64,000 bases of DNA, taken from positions 1 through 64,000 of the forward strand of contig JBFSVS010000001.1 of the NCBI GenBank assembly GCA_041263285.1, written 5' to 3'. This DNA is from Acidiparvus fluvialis. GTDB taxonomy: Bacteria > Acidobacteriota > Holophagae > Holophagales > Holophagaceae. Position 1 is the first letter of the stretch, and the number at the start of each line of letters is the position of its first letter. The notes below the pieces were generated by a model. The model searched no databases. It was not told the DNA's origin and saw only the letters and a program-made list of their open reading frames with translations. Of this stretch, positions 33,304 through 43,624 are shown in pieces. A program made the position numbers and the translations under genes.

Positions 33304-35094
33304 GTGCAAGGTTTTAAGAAGGCATTTGCGGAGCAATTAAGGCTCGCTTTGCCGTCTCAAGAAGTTACTTTAGAGCGCCCCAAGGATTACCAAAAAGGTG
33401 ATCTTGCATTTCCCTGCTTTAAAGCATCACAATCGCTAGGCATGAGCCCGCAATCCTTAGCCTCTTTACTAGCGTCAAAAATTAAAATTAAGGATGCCAC
33501 TATTGAGGCCACTGGCCCCTACGTTAATCTTCGTTTGCTTGAATCTGTCCGCTCGAGAGAGACACTCGCAAGCACTCTAGGAAATTATCCACTTCCCCCC
33601 CAAGAAAAAAAGAATGCCACGATCTTGGTGGAATACAGTTCACCCAATATCGCCAAGTTATTCACCATCGGTCATGTTCGAAGTACGATGTTAGGCCATG
33701 CTCTGGCCAATATTTATGCCCAGGAGGGTTACGAAGTCGTTCGACTCAATCATTTAGGCGATTGGGGCACGCAATTTGGTACTTTACTAGCGGCTTATGA
33801 ATTATGGGCCAAAGATAGTAATCCTGAGTTAGAGAAGAACTTTCCATGGGCAGCAGAGTACTCATCCGAATCCACGACTCCCCTCCACCGACTCTTACAG
33901 CTTTATATTCGTTTTCATGCCGAAGAAGAAAAAAACGTATCACTTCGTGAAGATGCTCGAGCCTGGTTTAAAAAACTAGAAAATCAAGATCCTGATGCTC
34001 GCCGCCTTTGGAAAAAATTCAGAGATCTTTCCCTCATTGAGTTCAATCGAATCTATGAGCGACTCGGCGTTACGTTTGATTCCCTCGAATATGGCGAGGC
34101 TTTTTATGAAGATCAGATCCCCGGAGTGTTGAACGCGTTAGATTCCAAGGGTCTGCTGAAGGAGGGCGAAAACGGCTCCAAGGTTGTGGATTTGTCCGAG
34201 GAGGGCTTTGACATTCCCTGCCTAATTCAAAAAGGAGATGGGACCAGTATTTATGCCTCGCGAGATCTTGCTGCCGCACTCTTTAGAAAAAGTAAATGGA
34301 ACTATGAGCGCTGTTTATATGTTGCTGGCTCGGAGCAAAATTTTCACTTCCAACAAGTCTTTGCAATTTTGAGTAAGATTGATCCTTGGTTTAAAAATAA
34401 GCAAACTCATGTTCCCTTTGGTCTTATTAAATTACCCGAAGGGAAGATGAGTACTCGAAAAGGAAATGTGATCTTCCTTGAAGATGTTCTTAACGAAGCC
34501 CGAGATCGTATTCAAAAAATTATTAGTGCTAAAAATCCTGAACTTAGTAATCAAGCAGCAACGTCTGAAATGCTTGGAACGGGCGCAGTTATTTTTATTA
34601 ATGCGTTTAATGATCGCAATACTTCGATTACTTTCGATTGGAATAAAGTCCTAGCCTTTGAAGGAGATACGGGTCCCTATGTTCAGTATGCCCATGCTCG
34701 AATTTGTTCCATCTTTCGACGGGCCGGAGGGTCTTGGTCTCAATGGGCAGAACCCCGTTCCGAGGACTTTGGCCGACTACACTTTGAATCCATTGAACTA
34801 CCCAAGTCGCTCCAGGGACTAGACCATGCTTCTGCTCAGCATTTGATTTTCGAATTAAATGGATTAGAGCCCGCGCTCAAAGCTTCTGCAATTAGTCTTT
34901 CTCCTACGTCCCTTGCGAGACAACTGTTAACGATTTCTAAAGCCTTTAGTGTTTTTTATAATGATTCACCGATTCTTAATGTCGAGCAATCCGAGGCGAT
35001 CAGGCAGTCTCGTCTCTTGCTATGTTTAGCAACAGCTCGTGTAATCAATCAAGGCTTACGATGGTTGGGTATTTTCGCCCCAACTGAAATGTAG
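33304..35094 (+). CDS. argS: Arginyl-tRNA synthetase
   Basis: Class I synthetase that charges tRNA-Arg. The 596-residue protein has the N-terminal Add-1 domain, SSPNIAKLFTIGHVRST (the HIGH motif in GHVR form), the KMSKS-like loop GKMSTRKG, and a C-terminal anticodon-binding helical domain ending GLRWLGIFAPTEM. The start is GTG, with a purine-rich AAGGGGG run before it. pyrG starts 10 bp after its stop. Confidence 0.96.
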   Translation: MQGFKKAFAEQLRLALPSQEVTLERPKDYQKGDLAFPCFKASQSLGMSPQSLASLLASKIKIKDATIEATGPYVNLRLLESVRSRETLASTLGNYPLPPQEKKNATILVEYSSPNIAKLFTIGHVRSTMLGHALANIYAQEGYEVVRLNHLGDWGTQFGTLLAAYELWAKDSNPELEKNFPWAAEYSSESTTPLHRLLQLYIRFHAEEEKNVSLREDARAWFKKLENQDPDARRLWKKFRDLSLIEFNRIYERLGVTFDSLEYGEAFYEDQIPGVLNALDSKGLLKEGENGSKVVDLSEEGFDIPCLIQKGDGTSIYASRDLAAALFRKSKWNYERCLYVAGSEQNFHFQQVFAILSKIDPWFKNKQTHVPFGLIKLPEGKMSTRKGNVIFLEDVLNEARDRIQKIISAKNPELSNQAATSEMLGTGAVIFINAFNDRNTSITFDWNKVLAFEGDTGPYVQYAHARICSIFRRAGGSWSQWAEPRSEDFGRLHFESIELPKSLQGLDHASAQHLIFELNGLEPALKASAISLSPTSLARQLLTISKAFSVFYNDSPILNVEQSEAIRQSRLLLCLATARVINQGLRWLGIFAPTEM

Positions 35095-35104
35095 AGGAGT
35101 TAGT

Positions 35105-36715
35105 ATGGCGAAGTATATTTTTGTGACCGGGGGCGTACTGAGCAGCTTAGGTAAGGGAATTGCCTCGGCTAGTATCGGAGCGCTCTTAGAAGCAAAAGGG
35201 CTAAAAGTTACGCTCATGAAGATGGATCCGTATCTGAATATTGATCCTGGTACCATGTCTCCCTTTCAACATGGAGAGGTATTTGTCACCGACGATGGTG
35301 CAGAAACGGATCTCGACCTAGGCCACTACGAGCGATTTACCTCAAGTCAAACCTCGAAGAATCATACCTGGACAGCAGGACGTGTCTATAACAACGTCTT
35401 AAGTAAAGAGCGGAAAGGTGACTATCTAGGAAAAACAGTTCAAGTAATCCCCCACGTTACTAATGAAATTAAAACTGCAATGCATTCCGTAGCGAAAGGT
35501 GTCGACATTGTCATTGTAGAAATCGGCGGCACAGTTGGTGATATTGAAAGTCAACCTTTTCTCGAAGCTGTTCGGCAATTTCGTGTAGACATTGGTTCTG
35601 ATGAAAAAGGAAAACCGAATGCTCTCAACATTCATCTGACCTACGTCCCCTATATTAAAACGGCAGGTGAACTTAAATCAAAACCTACACAGCATAGTGT
35701 TCGAGAACTTCGCACGCTTGGTCTACATCCGGATATTCTCCTTTGTCGAGGCGACATGGCGCTTCCTGAGGATCTTCGTGAAAAGATCGCGTTATTCTGC
35801 TCGGTTACCAAGGATGCTGTCTTTAGCGCGCAGGATGTCTCGTCAATTTATGAAGTACCCATTAATTTTCATCAACAAAATATTCATCAAAAAATTACTG
35901 AACTACTTGGACTTCCTAGTCGTGAGCCCGATTTAGTTCCCTGGGAAGACCTTATTCATCGCATTCATAATCCCAATACAACAGTCATGATTACTATTGT
36001 TGGTAAGTATGTAGAGTTCAAGGAAAGCTACAAGAGCCTGACTGAAAGTCTTTATCATGCAGGGTATGCTCATGGAGCCGATATCCAATTGCGATGGGTT
36101 GAAGCGGAGCAACTTGAAAAAGATGGGTTCGAAGAATTACTCCTAGGCTCTGATGGCATTTTGGTTCCTGGAGGGTTTGGAGTCCGAGGTACAAAAGGAA
36201 TGATTCGCGCTATACAATATGCCCGAGAACAGAAAACCCCCTTTTTCGGAATTTGTCTAGGGCTCCAAATGGCTTGTATCGAATTTGCCCAGAATGTTGC
36301 AGGTCTTCCTCGAGCGGATAGCACTGAATTTAACGAGAACGCAGAGGATAAAGTTATCTTTAAGCTTCGTGACCTCGTGGGAGTAGAGCAACTTGGTGGA
36401 ACAATGCGCCTTGGTGCTTATCCCTGCGCTTTAACCCGTGGCAGCAAGGCGCATCAAGCATACGGATCCCTAGAAATTAGTGAACGCCATCGCCACCGCT
36501 ATGAATTCAATCACGCCTATCGTCCTCAACTAGAAAAAGCGGGCTTAAGTTTTTCGGGCGTTAGCCCAGACGGAGTCTTTATTGAGATGATTGAGTTGAA
36601 GGACCACCCACACTTTCTTGCATGTCAGTTTCATCCTGAGTTCAAATCTAAACCTCTCCATCCCCACCCACTGTTTTCATCATTCATCAAGGCCAGCCTC
36701 TCTTTAGGACATTAA
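35105..36715 (+). CDS. pyrG: CTP synthase
   Basis: PyrG aminates UTP to CTP with glutamine. The 536-residue protein shows the synthase P-loop GGVLSSLGKGIASASIGALL, the EIGGTVGDIESQPFLEA stretch, and the glutaminase domain with FGICLGLQMA (catalytic Cys) and HPEF near the end. The length is typical. It follows argS by 10 bp and precedes tkt by 5 bp, so argS-pyrG-tkt look like one transcript. Confidence 0.97.
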   Translation: MAKYIFVTGGVLSSLGKGIASASIGALLEAKGLKVTLMKMDPYLNIDPGTMSPFQHGEVFVTDDGAETDLDLGHYERFTSSQTSKNHTWTAGRVYNNVLSKERKGDYLGKTVQVIPHVTNEIKTAMHSVAKGVDIVIVEIGGTVGDIESQPFLEAVRQFRVDIGSDEKGKPNALNIHLTYVPYIKTAGELKSKPTQHSVRELRTLGLHPDILLCRGDMALPEDLREKIALFCSVTKDAVFSAQDVSSIYEVPINFHQQNIHQKITELLGLPSREPDLVPWEDLIHRIHNPNTTVMITIVGKYVEFKESYKSLTESLYHAGYAHGADIQLRWVEAEQLEKDGFEELLLGSDGILVPGGFGVRGTKGMIRAIQYAREQKTPFFGICLGLQMACIEFAQNVAGLPRADSTEFNENAEDKVIFKLRDLVGVEQLGGTMRLGAYPCALTRGSKAHQAYGSLEISERHRHRYEFNHAYRPQLEKAGLSFSGVSPDGVFIEMIELKDHPHFLACQFHPEFKSKPLHPHPLFSSFIKASLSLGH

Positions 36716-36720
36716 ATTCC

Positions 36721-38697
36721 ATGATCGAAAAAAGAAGTATTGATGCTATTCGCATCTTATCTATGGATGCAGTTCAGCGAGCTAACTCGGGTCATCCTGG
36801 AACGCCAATGGCTTTGGCTCCCGCAGGTTATGTTTTATGGCACCGTTTCTTGAAGCACAGCCCCAAAAATCCTGCATGGATAAATCGGGATCGATTTGTT
36901 CTGAGTTGTGGCCATGCCTCTATGCTTCTTTACGCGCTACTTTTTCTTTCCGGCTATGATCTCACCATAGAAGATCTCAAAAATTTTCGTCAATTAGGAT
37001 CTAAAACTCCAGGTCACCCTGAGGTAGGACATACTCCTGGGGTTGAAACCACTACGGGTCCGTTGGGACAAGGTCTTGGAAATGCAGTAGGAATGGCTAT
37101 GGCCGAGCGCTTTCTAGCTGAAAAATTTAATCGGCCTGAATTTAACCTTATCGATCACTACACGTATGCTTTTTGTAGTGATGGGGATTTGATGGAAGGA
37201 GTCGGCCAAGAGTCTGCGAGTTTGGCCGGTCATTTAGGCCTCAAAAAACTCATTGTATTGTGGGACAACAACAAGATAACGATTGAAGGGAGTACCGACC
37301 TGACCTTTAAAGAAAATGTTTCCCAGCGTTTTCAAGCTTATGGTTGGCATATTATTAATGTTGAAAACGGGGAAGATCTTACTCTTTTACATTCAGCTTT
37401 TCATGAAGCTCATCAGCAAACGCAGCCGGTTCTTATAAATTGTAAAACCCAAATTGGATTTCCTTCTCCCAATAAGACAGGAACATCAAAAGCGCATGGA
37501 GAGCCCTTAGGCTCAACCGAAATCAAGCTGACAAAGGACATTCTTCAGTGGGATGAACCTGAATTCGCGATCCCACTATCCATCCTTGAGCATTGGGGAG
37601 AAGTGGTCGATAAAGGAAGAAATAGCGAGCAGGAGTGGCAAGGTCTCCATTCACGTTACGAAGTCCAATATCCCGATCTAGCCCAAGAACTAAAAACCTT
37701 CCTTAAGCATGAAATTACTATCGATCCAAATAGTTTATTAGCTCTTTTTGCTCAGGATGAGTCTATTGCGACTCGCGAATCAAGCGGACGAGTTCTAAAT
37801 GCAGTAGCTCCAACATTGAGAAATCTTTTGGGAGGAAGCGCGGATTTAGCTCCTAGTAATAATTCTCACCTGAAGGCTGAGAAAGATTTTACTAGAGATT
37901 ATGCGGGGCGCAATATTCATTTTGGCGTTCGTGAACACGCCATGGGTGCCATTTTAAACGGTCTCGTACTCCATGGTGGTGTACGCGCCTACGGAGCAAC
38001 TTTCCTTCAGTTTGCGGATTATATGAGACCCAGTATTCGGCTTGCAGCCTTGATGAAACTCCCTGTGACATATATATTCACGCATGACTCTATTGGGCTT
38101 GGAGAAGACGGCCCTACGCATCAGCCGATCGAACATTTAATGAGTCTTCGAATCATACCTAATATGCGCGTTCTTCGACCAGCCGATAGTTATGAAACCG
38201 TTTATGCTTGGCAATATGCTCTAACTAATCAAGCAGGCCCTACGGCAATTATTCTGACTCGACAAAAAACAAAAAACTTAACCTATGGTCGTGCGCATGA
38301 ACTCAGTAAAGGTGGCTACACCATCAATCCCGATGTTGTAAATCCCGATATTATTCTCGTGGCTAGCGGGTCTGAGGTAATGATTGTAGAAGAAGCGTCC
38401 CATCAACTCATAGCCTTGGGTATGAAGGTACGGCTTGTTTCAGTCCCAAGTCTTGAACTCTTTTTATCTCAACCTGTTTCTTATCGCGAGAGCGTATTGC
38501 CACCCATGATTTCGAAGCGCATTGTTATCGAGGCGGGTATAACATGGGGCTGGGAGACCATCGCCGGTCCCCAAGGACATATTTTAGGGATCAATACTTT
38601 TGGAGCCAGTGCGCCCGCATCCGCATTATTTAAAAACTACGGTCTTACTTCGGAGCACGTCGTTCAACTTGCAAAAACTATTATGAAGATTTCTTAG
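36721..38697 (+). CDS. tkt: Transketolase
   Basis: This thiamine-diphosphate enzyme moves two-carbon units in the pentose phosphate pathway. The 658-residue protein has the N-terminal GHPGTPMALAP, the ThDP motif SDGDLMEGVGQESASLAGHL, FGVREHAMGAI and HDSIGLGEDGPTHQPIEHL. The C-terminal domain includes ITWGWETIAG. The last 17 bp overlap the convergent secreted gene. It starts 5 bp after pyrG. Confidence 0.97.
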   Translation: MIEKRSIDAIRILSMDAVQRANSGHPGTPMALAPAGYVLWHRFLKHSPKNPAWINRDRFVLSCGHASMLLYALLFLSGYDLTIEDLKNFRQLGSKTPGHPEVGHTPGVETTTGPLGQGLGNAVGMAMAERFLAEKFNRPEFNLIDHYTYAFCSDGDLMEGVGQESASLAGHLGLKKLIVLWDNNKITIEGSTDLTFKENVSQRFQAYGWHIINVENGEDLTLLHSAFHEAHQQTQPVLINCKTQIGFPSPNKTGTSKAHGEPLGSTEIKLTKDILQWDEPEFAIPLSILEHWGEVVDKGRNSEQEWQGLHSRYEVQYPDLAQELKTFLKHEITIDPNSLLALFAQDESIATRESSGRVLNAVAPTLRNLLGGSADLAPSNNSHLKAEKDFTRDYAGRNIHFGVREHAMGAILNGLVLHGGVRAYGATFLQFADYMRPSIRLAALMKLPVTYIFTHDSIGLGEDGPTHQPIEHLMSLRIIPNMRVLRPADSYETVYAWQYALTNQAGPTAIILTRQKTKNLTYGRAHELSKGGYTINPDVVNPDIILVASGSEVMIVEEASHQLIALGMKVRLVSVPSLELFLSQPVSYRESVLPPMISKRIVIEAGITWGWETIAGPQGHILGINTFGASAPASALFKNYGLTSEHVVQLAKTIMKIS

Positions 38698-39190
38698 CAT
38701 TCAAGGCTTTTTCAAAAAGTTTAATCAAATCGGCTAATTGTCGCTGTGTCAGTTTAATATTATTCAATTCAATAAACGAGCTCGTACCCTTTGGTGAATA
38801 AACTATACGAATACCATTTTCGCTTGTGAAAGTGTAGGTTTCTTCGGACGACATTGGATTAGTTAGTTTGGTCGATAGAAAACTAAGTTTTTTTAGATAT
38901 TCATTCGCTTCGTCGATAGAGAAAAGATATTGATCATCTTCGTCTAGAATCAGGGCAATACCTTGAATCATCGTACTCTCTTCGGTCACACGAACAGTTG
39001 CAACCGTTATTAATTTGGAACCCACAATCGACCCAACGGCTTGTACTCGCTTCAATAGCCATACATCTTTTTTGTCCCATAACTCCCGAATTGTAGGAGA
39101 TATGGTTGAAGGCAAATTAGCCTGAGGATCTTGGGCCCAAAGTAGGGATGAGATCACATAGGGAAGCATGAGCACTTTGGGTTGTCTCAA
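38681..39190 (-). CDS. Secreted protein of unknown function downstream of gltA
   Basis: This 169-residue protein has a short signal peptide (about residues 1-19, MLPYVISSLLWAQ at its core). The rest alternates short strands and helices with no recognisable motif: TVATVRVTEESTM, ALILDEDDQYLFSIDEANEYL and a Lys-rich C-terminus. It starts 5 bp after the gltA stop, so it is probably read from the same transcript. The start is a TTG here; an ATG at 39169 would give a shorter signal. It overlaps the tkt end by 17 bp. Confidence 0.55.
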   Translation of the reverse strand: MRQPKVLMLPYVISSLLWAQDPQANLPSTISPTIRELWDKKDVWLLKRVQAVGSIVGSKLITVATVRVTEESTMIQGIALILDEDDQYLFSIDEANEYLKKLSFLSTKLTNPMSSEETYTFTSENGIRIVYSPKGTSSFIELNNIKLTQRQLADLIKLFEKALNAKKSS

Positions 39191-39195
39191 TTCGG

Positions 39196-40326
39196 TTAGC
39201 GTTGTGCGATTGGAAGATAAGGGAGAGATTCAGGGCCAGTATATTCAGCGGCGGGTCGAATGATTCGATTTCGAGCATGTTGCTCAAGTACATGAGTGCT
39301 CCAGCCTGCAATACGACTGACGGCAAAAATCGGAGTGAAAAGCTCAAAAGGAATTCCCATTTGGTAGTACATCGATGCACTATAAAAATCAACATTCGGA
39401 TAGATTGGTTTTTCTGATTTAAGCATGTAGGACTCAATTAGGCGGCTCATATCAAACCAACTGCGATTATTGGTCGCAACGCCGATTTGTTCACTCATAC
39501 CTTCGAGAACTTCAGCTCGAGGATCTTTCGTCTTATAAACACGATGTCCAAACCCCATTATTTTTCTTTTTTCACTCCGTGCCTTGGCTAGCCAAGGTTC
39601 AACATTAGCCATATTGCCAATTTCGATCAGCATCTTCATCACGGCTTCATTAGCTCCGCCATGCAAAGGTCCCTTAAGAGCTCCAATTGCGCCTGTTACC
39701 GCCGAATACATATCCGACATTGTCGATGCAATCTCACGCGCAGAAAAAGTTGAAGCATTAAACTCATGGTCAGCGTGGAGAACCAATCCCATATCCATGG
39801 CTTTGACAAAAAGATCAGGTTGTCGCTCACCAAACATCATATATAAAAAATTATCAGCGTGATCCAGATCTTCTCTGGGATCAATGGAGGGCAAACCTTT
39901 TGAAAATCGGTAAATTGCAGCCACGAATGTTGGAAATTTGGCAACGAGTCTGAGGGCATTCAGATGTTCTTCGGCTTCACTAACGGAACTTCCTGTTTTA
40001 TTGTAAATGCCATTGATACTTACGGCGGTCCGTAAATGATCCATCGGGTGACCTTGCTGAGGGAGATCGCGAAGATGTTTTAAAATATCTGGATTTACTT
40101 TTCGATGTGATTTGAGTTCTTTCTTAAACGCAGTTAATTCTGTAATTGTTGGTAATTTACCCCGCCAAAGAAGAAAAATCGTTTCCTCAAAGGAGCCCTG
40201 AACAAGATCCTTAATGTCGTAACCTCTGTAAACTAAACGACCGAGTTTTCCATCAATGAAGCAAATACTCGAGGTACCCGCAATGATATCTTCAAGCCCC
40301 TCTTTAAATTTCTCTTGTGCCGACAT
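39196..40326 (-). CDS. gltA: Citrate synthase
   Basis: Citrate synthase joins acetyl-CoA and oxaloacetate to enter the TCA cycle. The 376-residue protein shows SSICFIDGKLGRLVYRGYDI in parts, the active-site LHGGANEAVMKML and GFGHRVYKTKDPRAEV, and HVLEQHARNRIIRPAAEYTG near the C-terminus. The shorter length matches the Gram-positive/2-methylcitrate-like subgroup. AGGAG precedes the ATG by four bases. Confidence 0.94.
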   Translation of the reverse strand: MSAQEKFKEGLEDIIAGTSSICFIDGKLGRLVYRGYDIKDLVQGSFEETIFLLWRGKLPTITELTAFKKELKSHRKVNPDILKHLRDLPQQGHPMDHLRTAVSINGIYNKTGSSVSEAEEHLNALRLVAKFPTFVAAIYRFSKGLPSIDPREDLDHADNFLYMMFGERQPDLFVKAMDMGLVLHADHEFNASTFSAREIASTMSDMYSAVTGAIGALKGPLHGGANEAVMKMLIEIGNMANVEPWLAKARSEKRKIMGFGHRVYKTKDPRAEVLEGMSEQIGVATNNRSWFDMSRLIESYMLKSEKPIYPNVDFYSASMYYQMGIPFELFTPIFAVSRIAGWSTHVLEQHARNRIIRPAAEYTGPESLPYLPIAQR

Positions 40327-40429
40327 AACGCTCCTATTTCCCTTCGATGTCTAACTAATTTATTTTAGACTAGGGTTGCTTCTTGTTCCATACAAGATAA
40401 GGTTAATCTGAGGTTAGGAGGTATGTAGG

Positions 40430-40924
40430 ATGGCTATAATTTTTCAGGCTTGGCACTTGTCCTTCCTCTTTCAAATTCAAGGACCCACGGCACAGCCCAT
40501 GGACCGTGGGGTCTTATTCTTGGTTATAGCCTTTTTGTTCTCAGCCATCTTAGCTCATCGTTTTTGGCGAGAAAACCGGCGATTGGAGGGCGCAATGGTC
40601 GCTCAGATTCGGGATCAAAATTTTTACTTTGGCTCTTATCGAAAAGCATGGTCAAAATTAAATACCTCGGCCTGCTTACTTGATCGAACATCCGGTGTGG
40701 TCATAAAAGCTACTCCTACATGGATTCAGGAAGGACTTCCTCTCGAAGGACAGCGTTTATCGACTTTAGATCTTACTTTTGAAACCCATCTTAAGGCACT
40801 GAAACCCCTAGAAGATGGACGTGTACCTACTTCCCTAGATATCACCATTAAGGGTAAGCCCTATAAAATGGAGGCCTTGGAAGAAGAAGCCTTAGGAATC
40901 ATCTTGGTTCAACCAAAACATTAG
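40430..40924 (+). CDS. Membrane-anchored protein of unknown function
   Basis: This 164-residue protein has one membrane segment (about residues 27-45, VLFLVIAFLFSAILAHRFW). It is followed by a soluble domain with alternating strands and helices: ACLLDRTSGVVIKATPTWIQE and a C-terminal beta-rich end. The pattern could be a small PAS-like sensor fold, but I cannot support that. AGGAGG lies eight bases before the ATG. It sits alone between gltA and lysS. Confidence 0.5.
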   Translation: MAIIFQAWHLSFLFQIQGPTAQPMDRGVLFLVIAFLFSAILAHRFWRENRRLEGAMVAQIRDQNFYFGSYRKAWSKLNTSACLLDRTSGVVIKATPTWIQEGLPLEGQRLSTLDLTFETHLKALKPLEDGRVPTSLDITIKGKPYKMEALEEEALGIILVQPKH

Positions 40925-40981
40925 GTTTCGGACCTCAAGACGATTAAATTAAATAGAAGTACTCTATTTGCCTGAGGCTCT

Positions 40982-42499
40982 GTGGACACTCCCCATTCAT
41001 ACAATCAACTTCGTCAAGTTCGGGAAGAAAAGTTAAAAAAGATTCAGGCTATTACGGGCGAAGCATATCCCAGTAAAGTTCACAAGACCCATTCTTTAGT
41101 TGAATTTGTAAGAGAATTTCAGTCACTAGATGAACTTACCCTTCAAGGAATAGTGAAGACTATTTTTATTATGGGTCGAGTCGTTTCTCTTCGGAATCAA
41201 GGCAAGACCATCTTCCTTCATTTATTTGAAGGGGGAGTTAAAGTCCAAGTCTATTTGAGGAAAGATGCTTTGACAGACAAACAATGGGAACTAATGCATC
41301 TTATTGATCTCGGCGATTTTATTTCAGTGGGCGGCACTTTAATGAGGACCAAAACTGGAGAACTGACGCTTCGATCGAGCACGATCTCTTTTCTTGCAAA
41401 AGCTTTACTCCCTCTTCCTGAAAAATGGCATGGTCTCCAAGATATCGAAATACGTTATCGCCAACGTTATTTAGATCTCATTTCTGATGAAGAAGTTTTT
41501 AAAATTTTTGAACAACGAAGTCATCTCATCGCCGCTCTAAGAACCTACATGAATCAATTAGGCTACCTAGAAGTAGAGACACCTATGATGCACGCTATTC
41601 CGGGCGGAGCTACGGCTCGTCCTTTTATCAGCCATCATAATGCACTTGATATTCCCCTATACCTTCGTATTGCGCCAGAGCTCTTTCTAAAGCGATTGAT
41701 CATCGGAGGCTTCACGAAGGTATACGAAATCAATCGAAACTTTAGAAACGAAGGATTGTCCACCCGGCATAATCCCGAATTTACGATGATGGAATCTTAC
41801 GCTGCTGGGGAAGATCTTCGCGACATGATGAATCTCTTAGAGGGTCTCATCCGTTTTTTAGCCCAACAAGTTAGAGGTAAGTTGCATTTACCCTGGGGAG
41901 AGACGCTCATTGATTATCAGAGTCCTTTTCGTCGACTTACCTTGCGTGAGGCTCTCGTGTCAGTCGGCGAACTTCCTTCAGATAAGATTGATAGTCACGA
42001 TTTTATGAAAACACTTTGTACTTCGATTGGCGTACTAGAGACTGGTAAAAAATCGATAGGACTTCTACAGTTTTATGCTTTTGAACATCTGGTCGAAAGC
42101 CGCCTCATTCAACCCACGTTCATCACGGATTATCCAGTTGAGGTAAGCCCCCTTACGAAACTTGTTTCGGGTAGTACATCAACAGTAGATCGCTTTGAAC
42201 TATTTATTGGCGGCATGGAGCTTGCAAATGCATACTCTGAACTTAATGATCCTGTTGATCAAATGAAACGGCTAGAGATACAGGCCAAGGATCGAGAGAG
42301 CGGTAACGAAGAAGCCATGCAAATCGATCAAGAGTTTGTAACAGCTATGGAACATGGAATGCCACCGGCGGGAGGCCAGGGTCTCGGAGTAGATCGTTTA
42401 GTCATGTTGCTGACGAATCAAGCTAGCATTCGAGACGTGATCTTGTTCCCGCTTATGCGCCCCCTAAAGCCTAAAGATGATTTTCTAGAGAATGATTAA
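40982..42499 (+). CDS. lysS: Lysyl-tRNA synthetase (class II)
   Basis: Class II synthetase for tRNA-Lys. The 505-residue protein has the N-terminal OB-fold anticodon domain with GRVVSLRNQGKTIFLHLFE in parts, motif 2 FRNEGLSTRHNPEFTMMES, and motif 3 GLGVDRLVMLLT at the end. It uses a GTG start. The C-terminal Asp/Glu-rich tail (KDDFLEND) may be disordered. The DegT-family gene starts four bases after its stop. Confidence 0.96.
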   Translation: MDTPHSYNQLRQVREEKLKKIQAITGEAYPSKVHKTHSLVEFVREFQSLDELTLQGIVKTIFIMGRVVSLRNQGKTIFLHLFEGGVKVQVYLRKDALTDKQWELMHLIDLGDFISVGGTLMRTKTGELTLRSSTISFLAKALLPLPEKWHGLQDIEIRYRQRYLDLISDEEVFKIFEQRSHLIAALRTYMNQLGYLEVETPMMHAIPGGATARPFISHHNALDIPLYLRIAPELFLKRLIIGGFTKVYEINRNFRNEGLSTRHNPEFTMMESYAAGEDLRDMMNLLEGLIRFLAQQVRGKLHLPWGETLIDYQSPFRRLTLREALVSVGELPSDKIDSHDFMKTLCTSIGVLETGKKSIGLLQFYAFEHLVESRLIQPTFITDYPVEVSPLTKLVSGSTSTVDRFELFIGGMELANAYSELNDPVDQMKRLEIQAKDRESGNEEAMQIDQEFVTAMEHGMPPAGGQGLGVDRLVMLLTNQASIRDVILFPLMRPLKPKDDFLEND

Positions 42500-42502
42500 T
42501 TT

Positions 42503-43624
42503 ATGCCTGTCCCTCTGTTAGATCTCCGTGCTCAAAATGAACTTGTTCGCCATGAAATTGCAGAAGGACTTCAGGATCTGATGAATCGATCCTCATTTAT
42601 TTTGGGGTCCCATGTCTCGGAGTTTGAAAAAGAAGTTGCTGCTTATGCCCACACCAAATACGCCGTCGGAGTTTCTAGTGGCACTGATGCTCAACTTCTA
42701 GCGCTGATGGCACTGGGGATCGGTCCCGGCGATGAGGTCATTATTCCGACTTTCACTTTCTTCTCGACAGCTGGAGTTGTCGCTCGGCTCGGAGCAACTC
42801 CTATTTTTACAGACATTGATCCTTCAACATTTAATATGGACCCTTCTAGTCTTTCCAGTAGTCTGTCTCCTAAAACCAAAGCCATTATGCCGGTTCATCT
42901 TTTCGGACAAATAGCCGATATGCCTACGATTATGAATATAGCTAACGGATCGGGAGTTCCGGTAGTTGAAGACGCATGTCAAAGTATGGGAGCGCGGGGT
43001 TGGGGTAGAGAAGCGGGAGAGTGGGGATCGATGAGTTCCTTTAGTTTTTATCCCACTAAGAACTTAGGTGCTTTTGGTGACGCAGGACTTACCACCATTC
43101 TTGATGATGACTCTCTCTTCAAAAAAATTAAACGCCTTCGTGTGCATGGTATGGAACCGGTCTATGTTCACCACGAAGTAGGTATCAATGGTCGACTCGA
43201 TGAATTCCAAGCCATGGTACTTCGAGCCAAACTGAAGCACTTAGAATCTTGGCACGAAGGCCGTATTCGAAATGCTACCTGGTATCTCGATCGATTAGCT
43301 CATCTAGATGCAGATCGAATCGAACTTCCTTCTTTCAAAATTCCCCAAGGCCGTCACATTTATAATCAGTTCACTTTGAAGATCAAAAACGGACAACGGG
43401 ATGCTTTTAGGGCACATCTGGGTACCCATGGGATTGGGAATGCGGTCTACTACCCCATCTGTCTTCATGAGCAACCCTGTTTTGCATATTTGGGAAAGAC
43501 TCAGGGTCAGTTTGCTCACTCAGAACAAGCCGCTCGCGAAGTAGTAAGTATCCCAGTTTATCCCGAAATGAACCATCAGCAACTAGAAGAGGTCGCTGAT
43601 GTCATTGAGTCCTTTTTTCATTAA
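42503..43624 (+). CDS. DegT/DnrJ/EryC1/StrS-family aminotransferase
   Basis: This 373-residue PLP enzyme belongs to the sugar-nucleotide aminotransferase family, which makes amino-sugars for surface glycans or antibiotics. It shows VGVSSGTDAQLLALMALGIG, PTFTFFSTAGVVARLGATP, the EDACQSMGA block, and the PLP Lys186 in SFYPTKNLGAFGDAG. The C-terminal HEQPCF stretch is typical. The substrate is not clear. It starts four bases after lysS, so it may be co-transcribed with a housekeeping gene; the PseG-like gene at 7.9 kb is a possible pathway partner but is far away. Confidence 0.87.
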   Translation: MPVPLLDLRAQNELVRHEIAEGLQDLMNRSSFILGSHVSEFEKEVAAYAHTKYAVGVSSGTDAQLLALMALGIGPGDEVIIPTFTFFSTAGVVARLGATPIFTDIDPSTFNMDPSSLSSSLSPKTKAIMPVHLFGQIADMPTIMNIANGSGVPVVEDACQSMGARGWGREAGEWGSMSSFSFYPTKNLGAFGDAGLTTILDDDSLFKKIKRLRVHGMEPVYVHHEVGINGRLDEFQAMVLRAKLKHLESWHEGRIRNATWYLDRLAHLDADRIELPSFKIPQGRHIYNQFTLKIKNGQRDAFRAHLGTHGIGNAVYYPICLHEQPCFAYLGKTQGQFAHSEQAAREVVSIPVYPEMNHQQLEEVADVIESFFH